Both the position numbers and the translations under genes were made by a program. 64,000 nt of DNA from Paraclostridium tenue (GTDB lineage Bacteria; Bacillota; Clostridia; Peptostreptococcales; Peptostreptococcaceae): NCBI RefSeq assembly GCF_015668515.1, contig NZ_JADPFO010000001.1:113139-177138 (forward strand), written 5' to 3'. Below the pieces are notes generated by a model. It searched no databases. It worked only from the letters and a program-made list of their open reading frames with translations, and had not been told where the DNA came from. Each line of letters starts with the position of its first letter. Within the stretch, counting starts at the first letter, position 1. Shown piece after piece: positions 54,753-63,960 of this stretch.

Positions 54753-55970
54753 GTGGCAAAAATAGTTATAAATCAAGATAAAGTTAAAGATATTCAAAAA
54801 GTATTAGACATATGTCCTTTTGGGGCTATAGAATTAAATGATGGTAAATTAGAAATAGGTGCTGGATGCAAGATGTGTAAATTATGTGTAAGAACAGGAC
54901 CTGAAGGTGTATTTGAATTTGTAGAAGATGAAGTTGTTAAAATAAATAAAGATGAATGGAAAGGTATAGCAGTATACGTTGACCATCATGAAGGAGATAT
55001 ACATCCAGTAACATTTGAGTTAATAGGAAAAGCAAAAGAAATGGCTAAAAAAATTAATCAACCAGTTTACTGTGTATTTGTTGGAAACAATATAAAAGAT
55101 AAAACAGATATATTACTTTCTTATGGAGTAGATGAAGTATTTGTATATGACAATAAAAATTTAGAAGATTTTAGAATAGAGCCATATACTGCATGTGTAG
55201 AAGATTTTATAAATAAAGTTAAGCCAACTATATTATTATTTGGTGGAACTACACTTGGAAGAAGTTTAGCACCAAGACTTGCTGCTAGATTTAAAACAGG
55301 TCTAACAGCAGATTGTACAATACTTGATGTACAAGAAAATACTGATCTTGACCAAATAAGACCAGCTTTTGGTGGAAATATAATGGCTCACATACATACG
55401 CCAAATCATAGACCTCAATTTGCAACAGTTAGATACAAAATATTTACAGCTCCAGAAAAAGTTGAAAATCCAACTGGAAAAGTTACACTATGTGATATAG
55501 ATGAAAATAAATTAAATTCTAAGATAGATGTTTTAAAGGTTAATAATAAAAATAAAGAAGTAGGAATAGAAGATGCAGAAGTTATAATAGTTGGAAGTAG
55601 AGCCATAAAGAAAAAAGAAGATATGGATATGCTTTATAAACTAGCAGACTTATTAGGAGGTCAAGTAGCAGGAACTAGACCTTTAGTAGAAGCAGGATGG
55701 ATAGATGCTAAAAAGCAAATAGGATTAAGTGGTAGAACTGTAAAACCTAAACTTATAATAACTTGTGGAGTATCAGGTGCTATACAATTTACTGCTGGTA
55801 TGAATGGTTCTAATTGCATAATATCTATTAATAAAGATGAAAAAGCTCCTATATTTGATACAGCTCATTATGCCATAGTAGGAGATATTTACGATGTAAT
55901 ACCTAAACTTATTGAAGATATAGAATTAGAACAATCAAATAATGATCAAGTTGCAGTTTCAGTAGAATAA
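54753..55970 (+). CDS. etfA: Electron transfer flavoprotein alpha subunit with Fe-S extension (LctC-like)
   Basis: This 405-aa protein has an N-terminal ferredoxin-like extension with Cys21, Cys39, Cys42 and Cys45 (CKMCKLC), then the EtfA domains ending in the FAD site SGRTVKPKLIITCGVSGAIQFTAGM. The extension is the feature of LctC-type EtfA in bifurcating lactate dehydrogenases. It starts with GTG after GGGGGG. It pairs with EtfB 12 bases upstream. Confidence 0.93.
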   Translation: MAKIVINQDKVKDIQKVLDICPFGAIELNDGKLEIGAGCKMCKLCVRTGPEGVFEFVEDEVVKINKDEWKGIAVYVDHHEGDIHPVTFELIGKAKEMAKKINQPVYCVFVGNNIKDKTDILLSYGVDEVFVYDNKNLEDFRIEPYTACVEDFINKVKPTILLFGGTTLGRSLAPRLAARFKTGLTADCTILDVQENTDLDQIRPAFGGNIMAHIHTPNHRPQFATVRYKIFTAPEKVENPTGKVTLCDIDENKLNSKIDVLKVNNKNKEVGIEDAEVIIVGSRAIKKKEDMDMLYKLADLLGGQVAGTRPLVEAGWIDAKKQIGLSGRTVKPKLIITCGVSGAIQFTAGMNGSNCIISINKDEKAPIFDTAHYAIVGDIYDVIPKLIEDIELEQSNNDQVAVSVE

Positions 55971-55985
55971 GGATTGGGGGAAATC

Positions 55986-57380
55986 ATGATGTATAAAAAA
56001 ATAGATGAAAAAGATATTGAATTTTTAAGAAATTTATGTGGATATGAAAATGTTTTAGTTGGAGAAAATATAAATGAAGATTACTCTCATGATGAATTAG
56101 GGGGAGTTGAAAAGTATCCAGAAGTACTAGTAAATGTTCATAGTACAGAAGCGGTTTCTAAAATAATGAAATATGCATATGAAAACAACATACCTATAAC
56201 TCCAAGAGGTCAAGGAACAGGATTAGTTGGAGCAGCAGTTGCAATTTATGGTGGTATAATGATTAACTTAAGTCAAATGAATAAAATTCTAGAACTAGAT
56301 GAAGAAAACTTAACTTTAACAGTAGAACCAGGTGTGTTACTTATGACTATAGGTCAATATGTAACTGAAAAAGATTTATTCTATCCGCCAGATCCAGGAG
56401 AAAAAAGTGCTACAATAGGAGGTAATATAAATACTAATGCAGGTGGAATGAGAGCTGTTAAGTATGGAGTTACAAGAGATTATGTAAGAGGACTAGAAGT
56501 AGTACTTCCAAATGGAGAAGTTATAAATGTTGGTGGCAAAGTTGTTAAAAACAGTTCAGGATATAGTATAAAAGATTTAATAGTAGGTTCAGAAGGTACT
56601 TTAGGAATAGTAACTAAAGCTATATTAAAACTATTACCATTACCTAAAAAAGATATAAGTTTACTTGTACCATTTCCAGATTTAGTTACAGCTATAGAAA
56701 CTGTTCCAAAAATTATAAAATCTAAGTCTATACCAACTGCCATAGAATTTATGGAAAGAGAGGTAATACTTGCTGCTGAAGAGTTCTTAGGAAAAAAATT
56801 CCCAGACAATACTTCAGATGCATATTTATTATTAAAATTTGATGGAAATAGTAAGGAAGACATTGAAAAAGAATATGATAAAGTAGCTAAACTTTGTTTA
56901 GAATGTGGAGCATATGATGTATTTATATCAGACACTCAAGAAAGAAATGAATCTATATGGTCAGCAAGAGGAGCATTTCTTGAAGCAATAAAAGCAACTA
57001 CAACTGAAATGGATGAATGTGACGTTGTTGTTCCAAGAGATAAAGTTGCAGAATTTATAAGATTTACAAATGAACTTCAAGAAAAATTTAATATAAGAAT
57101 AAAAAGCTTTGGCCATGCCGGAGATGGAAACCTTCACATATATATATTAAGAGATGATTTAGAAAAAAATGAATGGGATAAGAAATTAACAAAAACTTTT
57201 GAAAAAATGTATGAAAAATCTAGAGAACTTAATGGGCAAGTTTCTGGAGAACATGGTATAGGCTATGCTAAAAAAGAATATTTACATGAATCTCAAAGTC
57301 AAGCATATATGGATTTAATAAAAAATATAAAAATGGCATTTGACCATAAAAATATTTTAAATCCAGGTAAAATCTATTAA
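55986..57380 (+). CDS. FAD-linked lactate dehydrogenase (GlcD/LctD type)
   Basis: This protein of about 464 aa has the FAD-binding PCMH domain ([40 protein letters not shown]) and a C-terminal FAD-oxidase domain with GHAGDGNLH and [18 protein letters not shown]. It oxidises D-lactate (or both isomers via LarA) to pyruvate and hands electrons to EtfAB. The ATG at 55986 (GGGGGA upstream) is preferred; 55989 and a TTG at 55974 are possible. The operon ends in a long perfect-stem terminator. No lactate permease gene is present here. Confidence 0.93.
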   Translation: MMYKKIDEKDIEFLRNLCGYENVLVGENINEDYSHDELGGVEKYPEVLVNVHSTEAVSKIMKYAYENNIPITPRGQGTGLVGAAVAIYGGIMINLSQMNKILELDEENLTLTVEPGVLLMTIGQYVTEKDLFYPPDPGEKSATIGGNINTNAGGMRAVKYGVTRDYVRGLEVVLPNGEVINVGGKVVKNSSGYSIKDLIVGSEGTLGIVTKAILKLLPLPKKDISLLVPFPDLVTAIETVPKIIKSKSIPTAIEFMEREVILAAEEFLGKKFPDNTSDAYLLLKFDGNSKEDIEKEYDKVAKLCLECGAYDVFISDTQERNESIWSARGAFLEAIKATTTEMDECDVVVPRDKVAEFIRFTNELQEKFNIRIKSFGHAGDGNLHIYILRDDLEKNEWDKKLTKTFEKMYEKSRELNGQVSGEHGIGYAKKEYLHESQSQAYMDLIKNIKMAFDHKNILNPGKIY

Positions 57381-57396
57381 TTAAATAAAAAATGTA

Positions 57397-57447
57397 AATA
57401 ATGCCTCAAAATAATTTATATGAATTATTTTGAGGCATTATTTTTGA
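57397..57447 (+). terminator. Terminator of the lactate operon
   Basis: A perfect 20-bp stem (57397-57416 with 57423-57442; core ATGCCTCAAAATAATT) has a 6-base loop and is followed by T. Confidence 0.95.
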
Positions 57448-57543
57448 TAAATTTTATTTTTTGTATATACAAAATCATAAAAATATAGTAGAATAATAAA
57501 ACAATAAAAAAGTTAGATTTCTAATTAAAAACTGGAGGCAGTC

Positions 57544-58251
57544 ATGAATAAAAAAATACTTATAATAACAACATTAATATCAACTATGATTTTAACAGGA
57601 TGTTCAAGTAATGACATAAAGAAAAAAGAAAAGACAGAATCAGAAAAAGCAAGTATAAACACTGATGTGGGCAAAAAAATAAGAGAAAAATTTGATGAAA
57701 TAGATACAGACTCATATGTAAGTTCATTAGTTGATTTTGCTCATGGTTTTTCTGATAAGGTAGATTCAGCAAAAAATACATTAAAAGATGCAAATAAAGC
57801 ATTGGATTCAGCAAGTGGTTTAGGAGAATCTATAGGTTCAAAACTTAATAGTGCAAATAATAAAATAGATAATGCTGAAAATAGTGTAAACTCAGCAAAA
57901 CAGAACGTTAATAACAAATTAAATAAAATAGAAAATAAAGCAAATGATGCTTATAAAAAAGGAAATGAAATAAAAGATACAGTTGATAAAGCTAGTGATA
58001 AATTAAAAGAAATAGATAAAAATTTAGAAAATAAAAAAGACAAAATAAATGATGGAAAGAACAAAATAGATAATGCAACAAATGATGCATTAAATAAAGG
58101 GCAAGAAGTAAAAAGTAAAGTAAATGAGGCTAAAGATAAAGTTTTAGAAGTTAAAGATAAAGTAACTAATAATAAAGATAAAATTAGTAATATAAAAAAT
58201 GAAGCTTTAGACAAAGCTAAATTAGTTAAAGATATGTTAGGTGAAAACTAA
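57544..58251 (+). CDS. Coiled-coil lipoprotein
   Basis: This 235-aa protein has a lipoprotein signal with LTGC (Cys20). The mature part is almost entirely charged coiled coil from about 60 to 230, rich in Lys, Asn and Asp, with quasi-repeats of the form NKI.NA.N.V..AK..V. It resembles apolipophorin-like or LEA-like helical proteins. Its role at the outer membrane face is unknown. GGAGGCAGTC precedes the ATG. It is a single-gene unit. Confidence 0.78.
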   Translation: MNKKILIITTLISTMILTGCSSNDIKKKEKTESEKASINTDVGKKIREKFDEIDTDSYVSSLVDFAHGFSDKVDSAKNTLKDANKALDSASGLGESIGSKLNSANNKIDNAENSVNSAKQNVNNKLNKIENKANDAYKKGNEIKDTVDKASDKLKEIDKNLENKKDKINDGKNKIDNATNDALNKGQEVKSKVNEAKDKVLEVKDKVTNNKDKISNIKNEALDKAKLVKDMLGEN

Positions 58252-58289
58252 AAATTAAATTATAGTTAACATAAAAATTTAGATTTTGC

Positions 58290-58330
58290 AAAAAGAGAGT
58301 ATAAAATATAATTTTATACTCTCTTTTTAA
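58290..58330. terminator. Bidirectional terminator
   Basis: AAAGAGAGTATAAAAT/ATTTTATACTCTCTTT, with runs of A and T outside it, lies between converging genes. Confidence 0.9.
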
Positions 58331-58335
58331 TTTTA

Positions 58336-58551
58336 TTAAACTTGCATTTTATGAACATTTATAGCAGATGGACCTTTTGGTGCATCTATAACATCAAAAC
58401 TAACTTCTTCACCTTCATGCAAATCTTTACAATGTCCATTTTCTTTTACATTAGAATGATGGACAAAAACATCATTTCCATCATTAGCAGATATAAATCC
58501 ATATCCTCTATCATTGTCAAACCATTTAACTACACCAGTAAATTTAGACAT
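58336..58551 (-). CDS. Cold shock protein (CspA family)
   Basis: This 71-aa protein has the CSD fold with RNP1 GYGFIS and RNP2 VFVHHSN. It lacks the usual tail but is otherwise full length. It binds single-stranded RNA and DNA and prevents secondary structure. The first lines KFTGVVKWFDNDRGYGFI match CspB-type proteins. AAAGGAGC precedes the ATG, and about 125 bases separate it from the guanine deaminase end. Confidence 0.95.
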   Translation of the reverse strand: MSKFTGVVKWFDNDRGYGFISANDGNDVFVHHSNVKENGHCKDLHEGEEVSFDVIDAPKGPSAINVHKMQV

Positions 58552-58679
58552 ATTAAAGCTCCTTTTTAATGAAAATTAGATAATTTAATAAGTTATCTAA
58601 AAATAGTATTTACTATAAAAAGTTTTTTAATAGTGGAAAATATATACCAAAAGAATATAACCTAAAAAATTTTTTAAAG

Positions 58680-59951
58680 TTAAAATGTAGGTTCATCTAT
58701 TTTATTACCACGAACATATCTATGAAGGATATGTCTATCATCTCCAATATATATAAATCTTTCCAATCTTTCGATTAAGTTATAATTATCATGGTTTAAT
58801 TCACTATCATCTATTATTAAAGCATCAAATTCGTAATCTTTTTCAAAACTTCCAACCTTACCAAAGAAACTTCCACCACCTTTAGTAGCTATGTAAAAAG
58901 CTTCTGAAAGGTTTAAAAAATCAAGTTCTTTATTAGAATTTACCCAGCAAATCTTAGAACACTGTATAGCATAAACTATCATTTTAAAAATAGATAAATC
59001 ATGTCCTCCACTAACATCAGAACCAAGAGATAGAGGTATATTTTTATCTAAAAATTTTCTTATAGGCATAACACCACTACCTACATTTAAGTTTGATGTA
59101 GGACAGTGAACAGCCATTACATTATTATTTTTCATAAGATTTAATTCTTCATCACTAGAATAAACACAATGAGCCATTAGAGTTTTAGTTTGACCAAATA
59201 AATTAAATTTATCATAAGCATCACCATAAAATCTACAATCAGGTTGAAGATTTTTAACCCACTCAATTTCTCCAAGATTTTCAGATAAATGAGATTGAGT
59301 TTCTACGTTGTATTCAAGTGCAAGGTTTCCTAATTCTCTTAAAAGTTCACTATCACAGCTAGGGATAAATCTAGGTGTTATAATTGGTTTTACTAAAGAA
59401 TCTTTACTAAAATTCATATTTAATATATCTTTAGTATCCTCAATAGATTTTTTAGTATTTTCTAAAAGTGAATCTGGACAATTAATATTCATATTAACTT
59501 TACCAACGAAAGCTCCAAGACCAGAGGCTTTAAAAATATCCATAAGTCTTATAGAAGCTTCTTTATGTACTGTTGCAAATACAGCAATCCTAGTAGTTCC
59601 TTTTTTCCAAACTTCTTTTACAAATCTTTTATACATTTTATCAGCATATTCTATATCAGCATATTTAGATTCTTCAGGAAAAGTATAGTCATTAAGCCAA
59701 GGAATTAACTCTTTATCCATAGCCATACCTAAATTTCTAAATTGAGGTGCATGACAGTGTAGATCGTTCATACCAGGGATTATTAACTTATCCTTATAAT
59801 CTATAATTTCGTTATTTATATATTCTTTTGGAAGTTTATTAAAAACGTTTACAACTTTACCTCTATTAACTACTATAAATCCATTTTCTATTATTTCAAA
59901 TTTATTTTTATTTTTCGTGAAAATTATATTCCCCTTATATATTTTCATCAT
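58680..59951 (-). CDS. guaD: Guanine deaminase-type amidohydrolase
   Basis: This 423-aa protein has an amidohydrolase fold with zinc ligands His65 and His67 (NDLHCHAPQ), QSHLSENLGEI, MAHCVYSSDEE and LGSDVSGGHDLS. The HCHxPQ...NLGMAMDKELIPWL...FP order is that of guanine deaminase (guanine to xanthine plus ammonia). AGGAGGG precedes the start; an ATG pair leaves M1/M2 ambiguous. Its promoter has a dyad. Confidence 0.9.
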   Translation of the reverse strand: MMKIYKGNIIFTKNKNKFEIIENGFIVVNRGKVVNVFNKLPKEYINNEIIDYKDKLIIPGMNDLHCHAPQFRNLGMAMDKELIPWLNDYTFPEESKYADIEYADKMYKRFVKEVWKKGTTRIAVFATVHKEASIRLMDIFKASGLGAFVGKVNMNINCPDSLLENTKKSIEDTKDILNMNFSKDSLVKPIITPRFIPSCDSELLRELGNLALEYNVETQSHLSENLGEIEWVKNLQPDCRFYGDAYDKFNLFGQTKTLMAHCVYSSDEELNLMKNNNVMAVHCPTSNLNVGSGVMPIRKFLDKNIPLSLGSDVSGGHDLSIFKMIVYAIQCSKICWVNSNKELDFLNLSEAFYIATKGGGSFFGKVGSFEKDYEFDALIIDDSELNHDNYNLIERLERFIYIGDDRHILHRYVRGNKIDEPTF

Positions 59952-60254
59952 AAAACCCTCCTAATTATGTTTAAAGTTATAAAAACTTACAATAGTCATT
60001 ATAATATATGTACATTTTAATGTAAATGTATAAAAAAGTTCGGAATTGAGTATTTGCATTAAATTACATTTATTATATTAACCATTATAAAAGATAGGAT
60101 ATGAAGTTTATTTGAAGAATAGTATATATAAGCGATTTAATATAAATAGATATTTCAATATATGACAAAATTTAATTATGGGTGATTTGGGATTAGCCTT
60201 TGAGTGTGCAATAAATTTATAGTATAGTAGTTATAAGAGCAAGGAGGTAAAAAT
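59952..60254. other. 303-base divergent region
   Basis: This gap carries the minus-strand guaD promoter (59998-60030) and the ribosome binding site of the plus-strand acetyltransferase. The middle part shows no gene. Confidence 0.5.
59998..60030 (-). promoter_or_regulatory. guaD promoter with dyad over the -35 box
   Basis: On the minus strand TTTACA (60021-60026) and TATAAT (59998-60003) are 17 bp apart. The palindrome TACATTT-6-AAATGTA (60011-60030) covers the -35 and part of the spacer and could bind a repressor. Its regulator is not identified. Confidence 0.55.
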
Positions 60255-60830
60255 TTGAAAAATTTGTTTAAAAAACTTCCAACTTTACAGACAGATAGAT
60301 TAATTTTAAGAAAGGTAGATATATACGATTTAAATACATTATTTATATGTTTATCTAATGAATATGTAAGCAAACATATGCTTGTCGATTTTGATAAAAA
60401 TATTGATTCAACTCATAAATTTTTAAATTCAATTCTAGATGGATACAAAAATGATAAACCTACTCCATGGGCAGTAGCATTAAAAGAAAATAATGAGTTA
60501 ATAGGAATTTGTGGATTTTCTAAATATGATGAAAAAAATAAAAAAGCAGAGGTGGGATATATACTAAATTTTGATTATTGGAATATGGGAATAACTACAG
60601 AAGCATTACAAAAAGTTATAGATTTTGGATTTAACAATATGAATTTAAAAAAAATTGAAGCTAGATGTGTATCAGGAAATTTAGCATCTGAAAAAGTAAT
60701 GATTAAAAGTGGTATGAAGCTAGATGGAATACTTAGGAGTGATAAATTATATAAGGGAAATTTTATTGATTTAAAATTATATTCAATTTTAGAAAATGAT
60801 AAACTTATTTATGAAAATGTAGAAGACTAA
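60255..60830 (+). CDS. GNAT acetyltransferase (RimJ/RimL type)
   Basis: This 191-aa protein begins LPTLQTDRLILRKVDIYDL and has the CoA segment AEVGYILNFDYWNMGITTEALQKVIDFGF and the late region GNLASEKVMIKSGMKLDGILR. It would acetylate an amino group of a ribosomal protein or other substrate. TTG start after AAGGAGGT. Confidence 0.9.
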   Translation: MKNLFKKLPTLQTDRLILRKVDIYDLNTLFICLSNEYVSKHMLVDFDKNIDSTHKFLNSILDGYKNDKPTPWAVALKENNELIGICGFSKYDEKNKKAEVGYILNFDYWNMGITTEALQKVIDFGFNNMNLKKIEARCVSGNLASEKVMIKSGMKLDGILRSDKLYKGNFIDLKLYSILENDKLIYENVED

Positions 60831-60917
60831 AAAGATTATCGTATTTATAAATGTTTTTTATTTGTCATATATGTTATAATATTAAGACAACTATGTTTAA
60901 ATAAAGGTGGGCTAAAA

Positions 60918-62222
60918 ATGAAGGTAGTAAGAGAAGCTATATCCTCACCGTACCTAGATTATGGTATTGATGAGGATATAGTTATTCATGAAGGAAATTT
61001 TTGCATTTACCTAGACAAGCTATATAAATGTAAGGGCCGGATCTACTATAAAATTAGTTCTCCCGTATGTATAAATTTTGAAGCTAAAATACTAGATTAT
61101 AAAAGCAAAGATTTAGAACCTTTCAAAGATGAATTTTTAGAAGGAATTTTAGAAGTACATGGATATCAACCTATTCATGCAACTATAAATAGTATAAATA
61201 AAAATTATATAGATGGATATGTAAGTAGTGGTTTAATAAAATCCAAAAATAGATATGTAGATTATGTAGATTTTCATATTGTAAATTTTGATAAGAAACA
61301 AGGGAAATTAATAAAGTCTTTAGATAAGTTATTTGCTGGAAGAATAGAATTTGAAGTTAGTGGATATGAAATAACTATAGACAAACGATATGACTATAGA
61401 AAGGAATTATACGAAGAATTAAGGTTTAAAAATGGAAGTATAATAACTCATATTGGAAGAATAAAGAGAAAAGACAATAAGCCATTTAAATCAACATATA
61501 TATTTAAATTATTAGATGAAATAACTGATGCACTTAGCTTTTTAGCTGGCAGATACGTAGGTATATGTTTAGTTAGAGGATATAAAGATGGAAAGAACAA
61601 TTTTAGGTTATGGAAAGAATCTATAGTAACTCCATTTAAATATGTTCCAACTTGGGCTGATACAATAGCTAATCATCATAATATAGAAAAATATATAAAT
61701 TTAATGTGTAGAAAATTACATGATTCTTACTATGGACCAGCACTTAAACATGTTATAGACTGGTATATAGAATCTCTAGATAATATTAGTATAGAAAACA
61801 ATGTTGTTTCAATACAAATAGCACTTGAAACACTTTCTTATGTTGTAGTTGTTGAAAAATCAAAAGTTTTAAGTGACATAGAGTTTGAACAAAATACTGC
61901 ATCAGATAATATAAGATTATTACTAAAAATATGTAATATATATAATGGAAAAGAAGAATTAAATGAATTTAATGACTATATTAAAAATAAATTTGATGAT
62001 GGAATAGATATATTTACATATTTTAGGAATAAAATAGTTCATCCTACTAGAAAAACGAAAAGAGCTAACTTAACGGTTGAAGATATGTGGAATATACTTC
62101 AAATAGGAACAAGATATGTAGAACTAGCAGTATTGTACATAATTAACTATAAGGGTGAGTATTCAAATCGATTAAAAGAAAGATGGTATGGTGAAGTTGA
62201 GGTAGTGCCTTGGAATGAATAA
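60918..62222 (+). CDS. HEPN-like hypothetical protein, 434 aa
   Basis: This soluble protein has a beta-rich N-terminal half (about 1-190) and a helical C-terminal half with FRNKIVHPTRK (Arg370, His375), matching the Rx4-6H motif of HEPN ribonucleases. The layout resembles ApeA/YopA-like anti-phage or prophage proteins with a HEPN C-terminus. The motif is short and no neighbouring toxin, antitoxin or defence gene is seen, so defence is inference. The binding site is AAAGGTGG. Confidence 0.7.
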   Translation: MKVVREAISSPYLDYGIDEDIVIHEGNFCIYLDKLYKCKGRIYYKISSPVCINFEAKILDYKSKDLEPFKDEFLEGILEVHGYQPIHATINSINKNYIDGYVSSGLIKSKNRYVDYVDFHIVNFDKKQGKLIKSLDKLFAGRIEFEVSGYEITIDKRYDYRKELYEELRFKNGSIITHIGRIKRKDNKPFKSTYIFKLLDEITDALSFLAGRYVGICLVRGYKDGKNNFRLWKESIVTPFKYVPTWADTIANHHNIEKYINLMCRKLHDSYYGPALKHVIDWYIESLDNISIENNVVSIQIALETLSYVVVVEKSKVLSDIEFEQNTASDNIRLLLKICNIYNGKEELNEFNDYIKNKFDDGIDIFTYFRNKIVHPTRKTKRANLTVEDMWNILQIGTRYVELAVLYIINYKGEYSNRLKERWYGEVEVVPWNE

Positions 62223-62304
62223 AATTAGATTTATTTAAAAAATGTTTTAAACTTTCTAAATATGTGTAATAATATAAAAAAGACAGTAAAGGAAAGTGGT
62301 AAAT

Positions 62305-62664
62305 ATGCTAAAATTTTATGGATATTCTAGATGATCAACAGTTAGAAAGGCCAAGGCTTGGCTTAATGAAAATAATATAGACTTTGAGGAAATAGAAATT
62401 GTAAAAAATCCTCCAAGTAAAGAAGAATTAGAAACTATGTACAAAGCTGGTACATATGAACTAAAAAAATTCTTTAATACAAGTGGAGTAAAATATAGAG
62501 AGTTAGGTCTTAAAGATGTAGTTAAGACTGAAAGTGATGATAAGCTTTTAGAAATACTAGCAAGTGATGGAATGCTTATAAAAAGACCTATAGCATTTGA
62601 TGGGAAAAATGTACTTATAGGATTTAAAGAAGAAGAATGGAAAGAAAAACTTTTAAATAAATAA
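62305..62664 (+). CDS. ArsC-family protein with TGA (selenocysteine) at catalytic Cys
   Basis: The frame from ATG 62305 reads MLKFYGYSR, TGA, STVRKAKAWLNENNIDFEEIEIVKNPPSKEELETMYKAGTYELKKFFNTSG, ending ILASDGMLIKRPI..., an ArsC/Spx-type protein of 119 residues. TGA (62332-62334, codon 10) is exactly where relatives have Cys in CSTCRKA. A stem-loop 13 bases later has a GG loop, as bacterial SECIS elements need. Readthrough as Sec would give a full protein; a frame from ATG 62437 alone lacks the catalytic site. AAAGGAAAGTGG precedes the ATG. A one-base nonsense mutation (TGT to TGA) is the alternative. Confidence 0.75.
62348..62364 (+). promoter_or_regulatory. Candidate bacterial SECIS element
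   Basis: AGGCCAA (62348-62354) pairs with TTGGCTT (62358-62364) through six Watson-Crick pairs and one G-U pair, with loop GGC. The loop lies 20 bases after the TGA, in the range of known bacterial SECIS, and begins with GG as they do. It lies wholly inside the coding sequence. Confidence 0.65.
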
Positions 62665-62668
62665 TTAT

Positions 62669-62699
62669 AAAAAAGAACTCTATATTAGAGTTCTTTTTT
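62669..62699 (+). terminator. Terminator of the ArsC-like gene
   Basis: AAAAAGAACTCTA/TAGAGTTCTTTTT with a 3-base loop and following T. Confidence 0.9.
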
Positions 62700-62759
62700 A
62701 TGTTTTATGAAAAATTATAATATGAATTACTTTATAAAATGTGTTGACAATAAGTATAT

Positions 62760-62987
62760 TTAAGGTATATAAATTTTCGGTATGTATAAAGTAATGCCTT
62801 CTAAATTAGTAATAGCATCGTAAATAATTTTTGCATTATCTTCTAAACTATTATTAGAAAGTTCTAGATTTAAAATAATCGTAGATAAATTCTTAATTTC
62901 TAAAATATTAGTATCTTCTATAAACCCAATCTTAATGTTTTTATTACACCTAAGTAAATTTTCTAAATGTTTTAACTTAATAGTCAT
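62760..62987 (-). CDS. Hypothetical protein, 75 aa
   Basis: The start is MTIKLKHLEN, with GGGGGG seven bases upstream; a longer frame to 63068 has no binding site. The protein is small with alternating hydrophobic residues (TIILNLELS, GITLYIPKIYIP) and no recognised motif. It is divergent from larE. Confidence 0.55.
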   Translation of the reverse strand: MTIKLKHLENLLRCNKNIKIGFIEDTNILEIKNLSTIILNLELSNNSLEDNAKIIYDAITNLEGITLYIPKIYIP

Positions 62988-63136
62988 ATTATCCCCCCTA
63001 ATAAATTTATAATATAACATGATAGTAAAAAACTCAAATAAAAACAAATTATTACAATATCGACACATCTTCTAAAATATTTGATTAAAAAGTATATATT
63101 GTATATAATTAAAGGTACTATAAAATGGGAGAGTGT

Positions 63137-63952
63137 ATGGGAATGAATACTTCAAACAAGCTAGAGGTATTAAAAGATAAACTTAAAGAACTTGAAAGTG
63201 TTATAATTGCATTTTCAGGAGGAGTAGATAGTACTTTTTTATTAAAAGTAGCACATGATACACTAGGAGATAAATGTATAGCTGTAACAATACATGCTAT
63301 GATGCATTCAAATAGAGAAATAGAAGAAGCTAAGGCTTATACAAAGGCTTTGGGTGTTAAACATATAGTTTTAGAAATTGATAATTTTGATATTAAAGAG
63401 TTTATAGATAATGATGAAAAGAGATGCTATTACTGTAAAAAAGCCATTTTTACAAATATAAAAAATATAGCAAAAGAGAGTAATATAAATTACGTTTTAG
63501 ATGGAACGAACTTAGATGATTTAGGAGACTATAGACCAGGACTTAAGGCTTTAGAAGAATTAGATATAAAAAGTCTTTTAAAGGATAGCTTATTAACTAA
63601 AGAAGATATAAGAATCCTATCAAAAGAATTAAATGTACCTACATTTAATAAGCCTGCATTTGCATGTTTAGCCACTAGAATACCTTATGGAGAAACTATA
63701 ACAAATGATAAGCTTAGAATGATAGAAAAAAGCGAAGAATATTTACAAGATTTAGGTTTTAAACAGTTCAGGGTAAGAACACATAATGATCTAGCAAGAA
63801 TAGAAGTTGAAGAAAATGAGATACATAAATTTTTTGATAAAGAGTTACTAAAAAATACACATAATAAGTTAAAAGAGATAGGATTTAAATATGTATCCTT
63901 AGACTTATTAGGCTATCGTATGGGTAGCATGAATGAAGGAATCAAGCATTAG
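63137..63952 (+). CDS. larE: LarE, sacrificial sulfur transferase for nickel-pincer cofactor
   Basis: This 271-aa protein has the PP-loop SGGVDST (27-33) and the LarE pattern NDEKRCYYCKKAIF (Cys97, Cys100) and KPAFACLATRIPYG (Cys177). Cys177 sits where Lactiplantibacillus LarE has its sacrificial Cys176. LarE adenylates the LarB product and donates sulfur to it. The extra Cys pair could hold a 4Fe-4S cluster, as in some LarE proteins, or be structural. ATG 63137 (GGGAG upstream) is chosen over 63125. It serves the LarA at 52667. Confidence 0.88.
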   Translation: MGMNTSNKLEVLKDKLKELESVIIAFSGGVDSTFLLKVAHDTLGDKCIAVTIHAMMHSNREIEEAKAYTKALGVKHIVLEIDNFDIKEFIDNDEKRCYYCKKAIFTNIKNIAKESNINYVLDGTNLDDLGDYRPGLKALEELDIKSLLKDSLLTKEDIRILSKELNVPTFNKPAFACLATRIPYGETITNDKLRMIEKSEEYLQDLGFKQFRVRTHNDLARIEVEENEIHKFFDKELLKNTHNKLKEIGFKYVSLDLLGYRMGSMNEGIKH

Positions 63953-63960
63953 GAGGAAGC

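Noticed and set aside
62437-62664. Separate 75-aa gene starting at ATG 62437
   Set aside because: No ribosome binding site is present, and the upstream frame continues the same protein family through the TGA.
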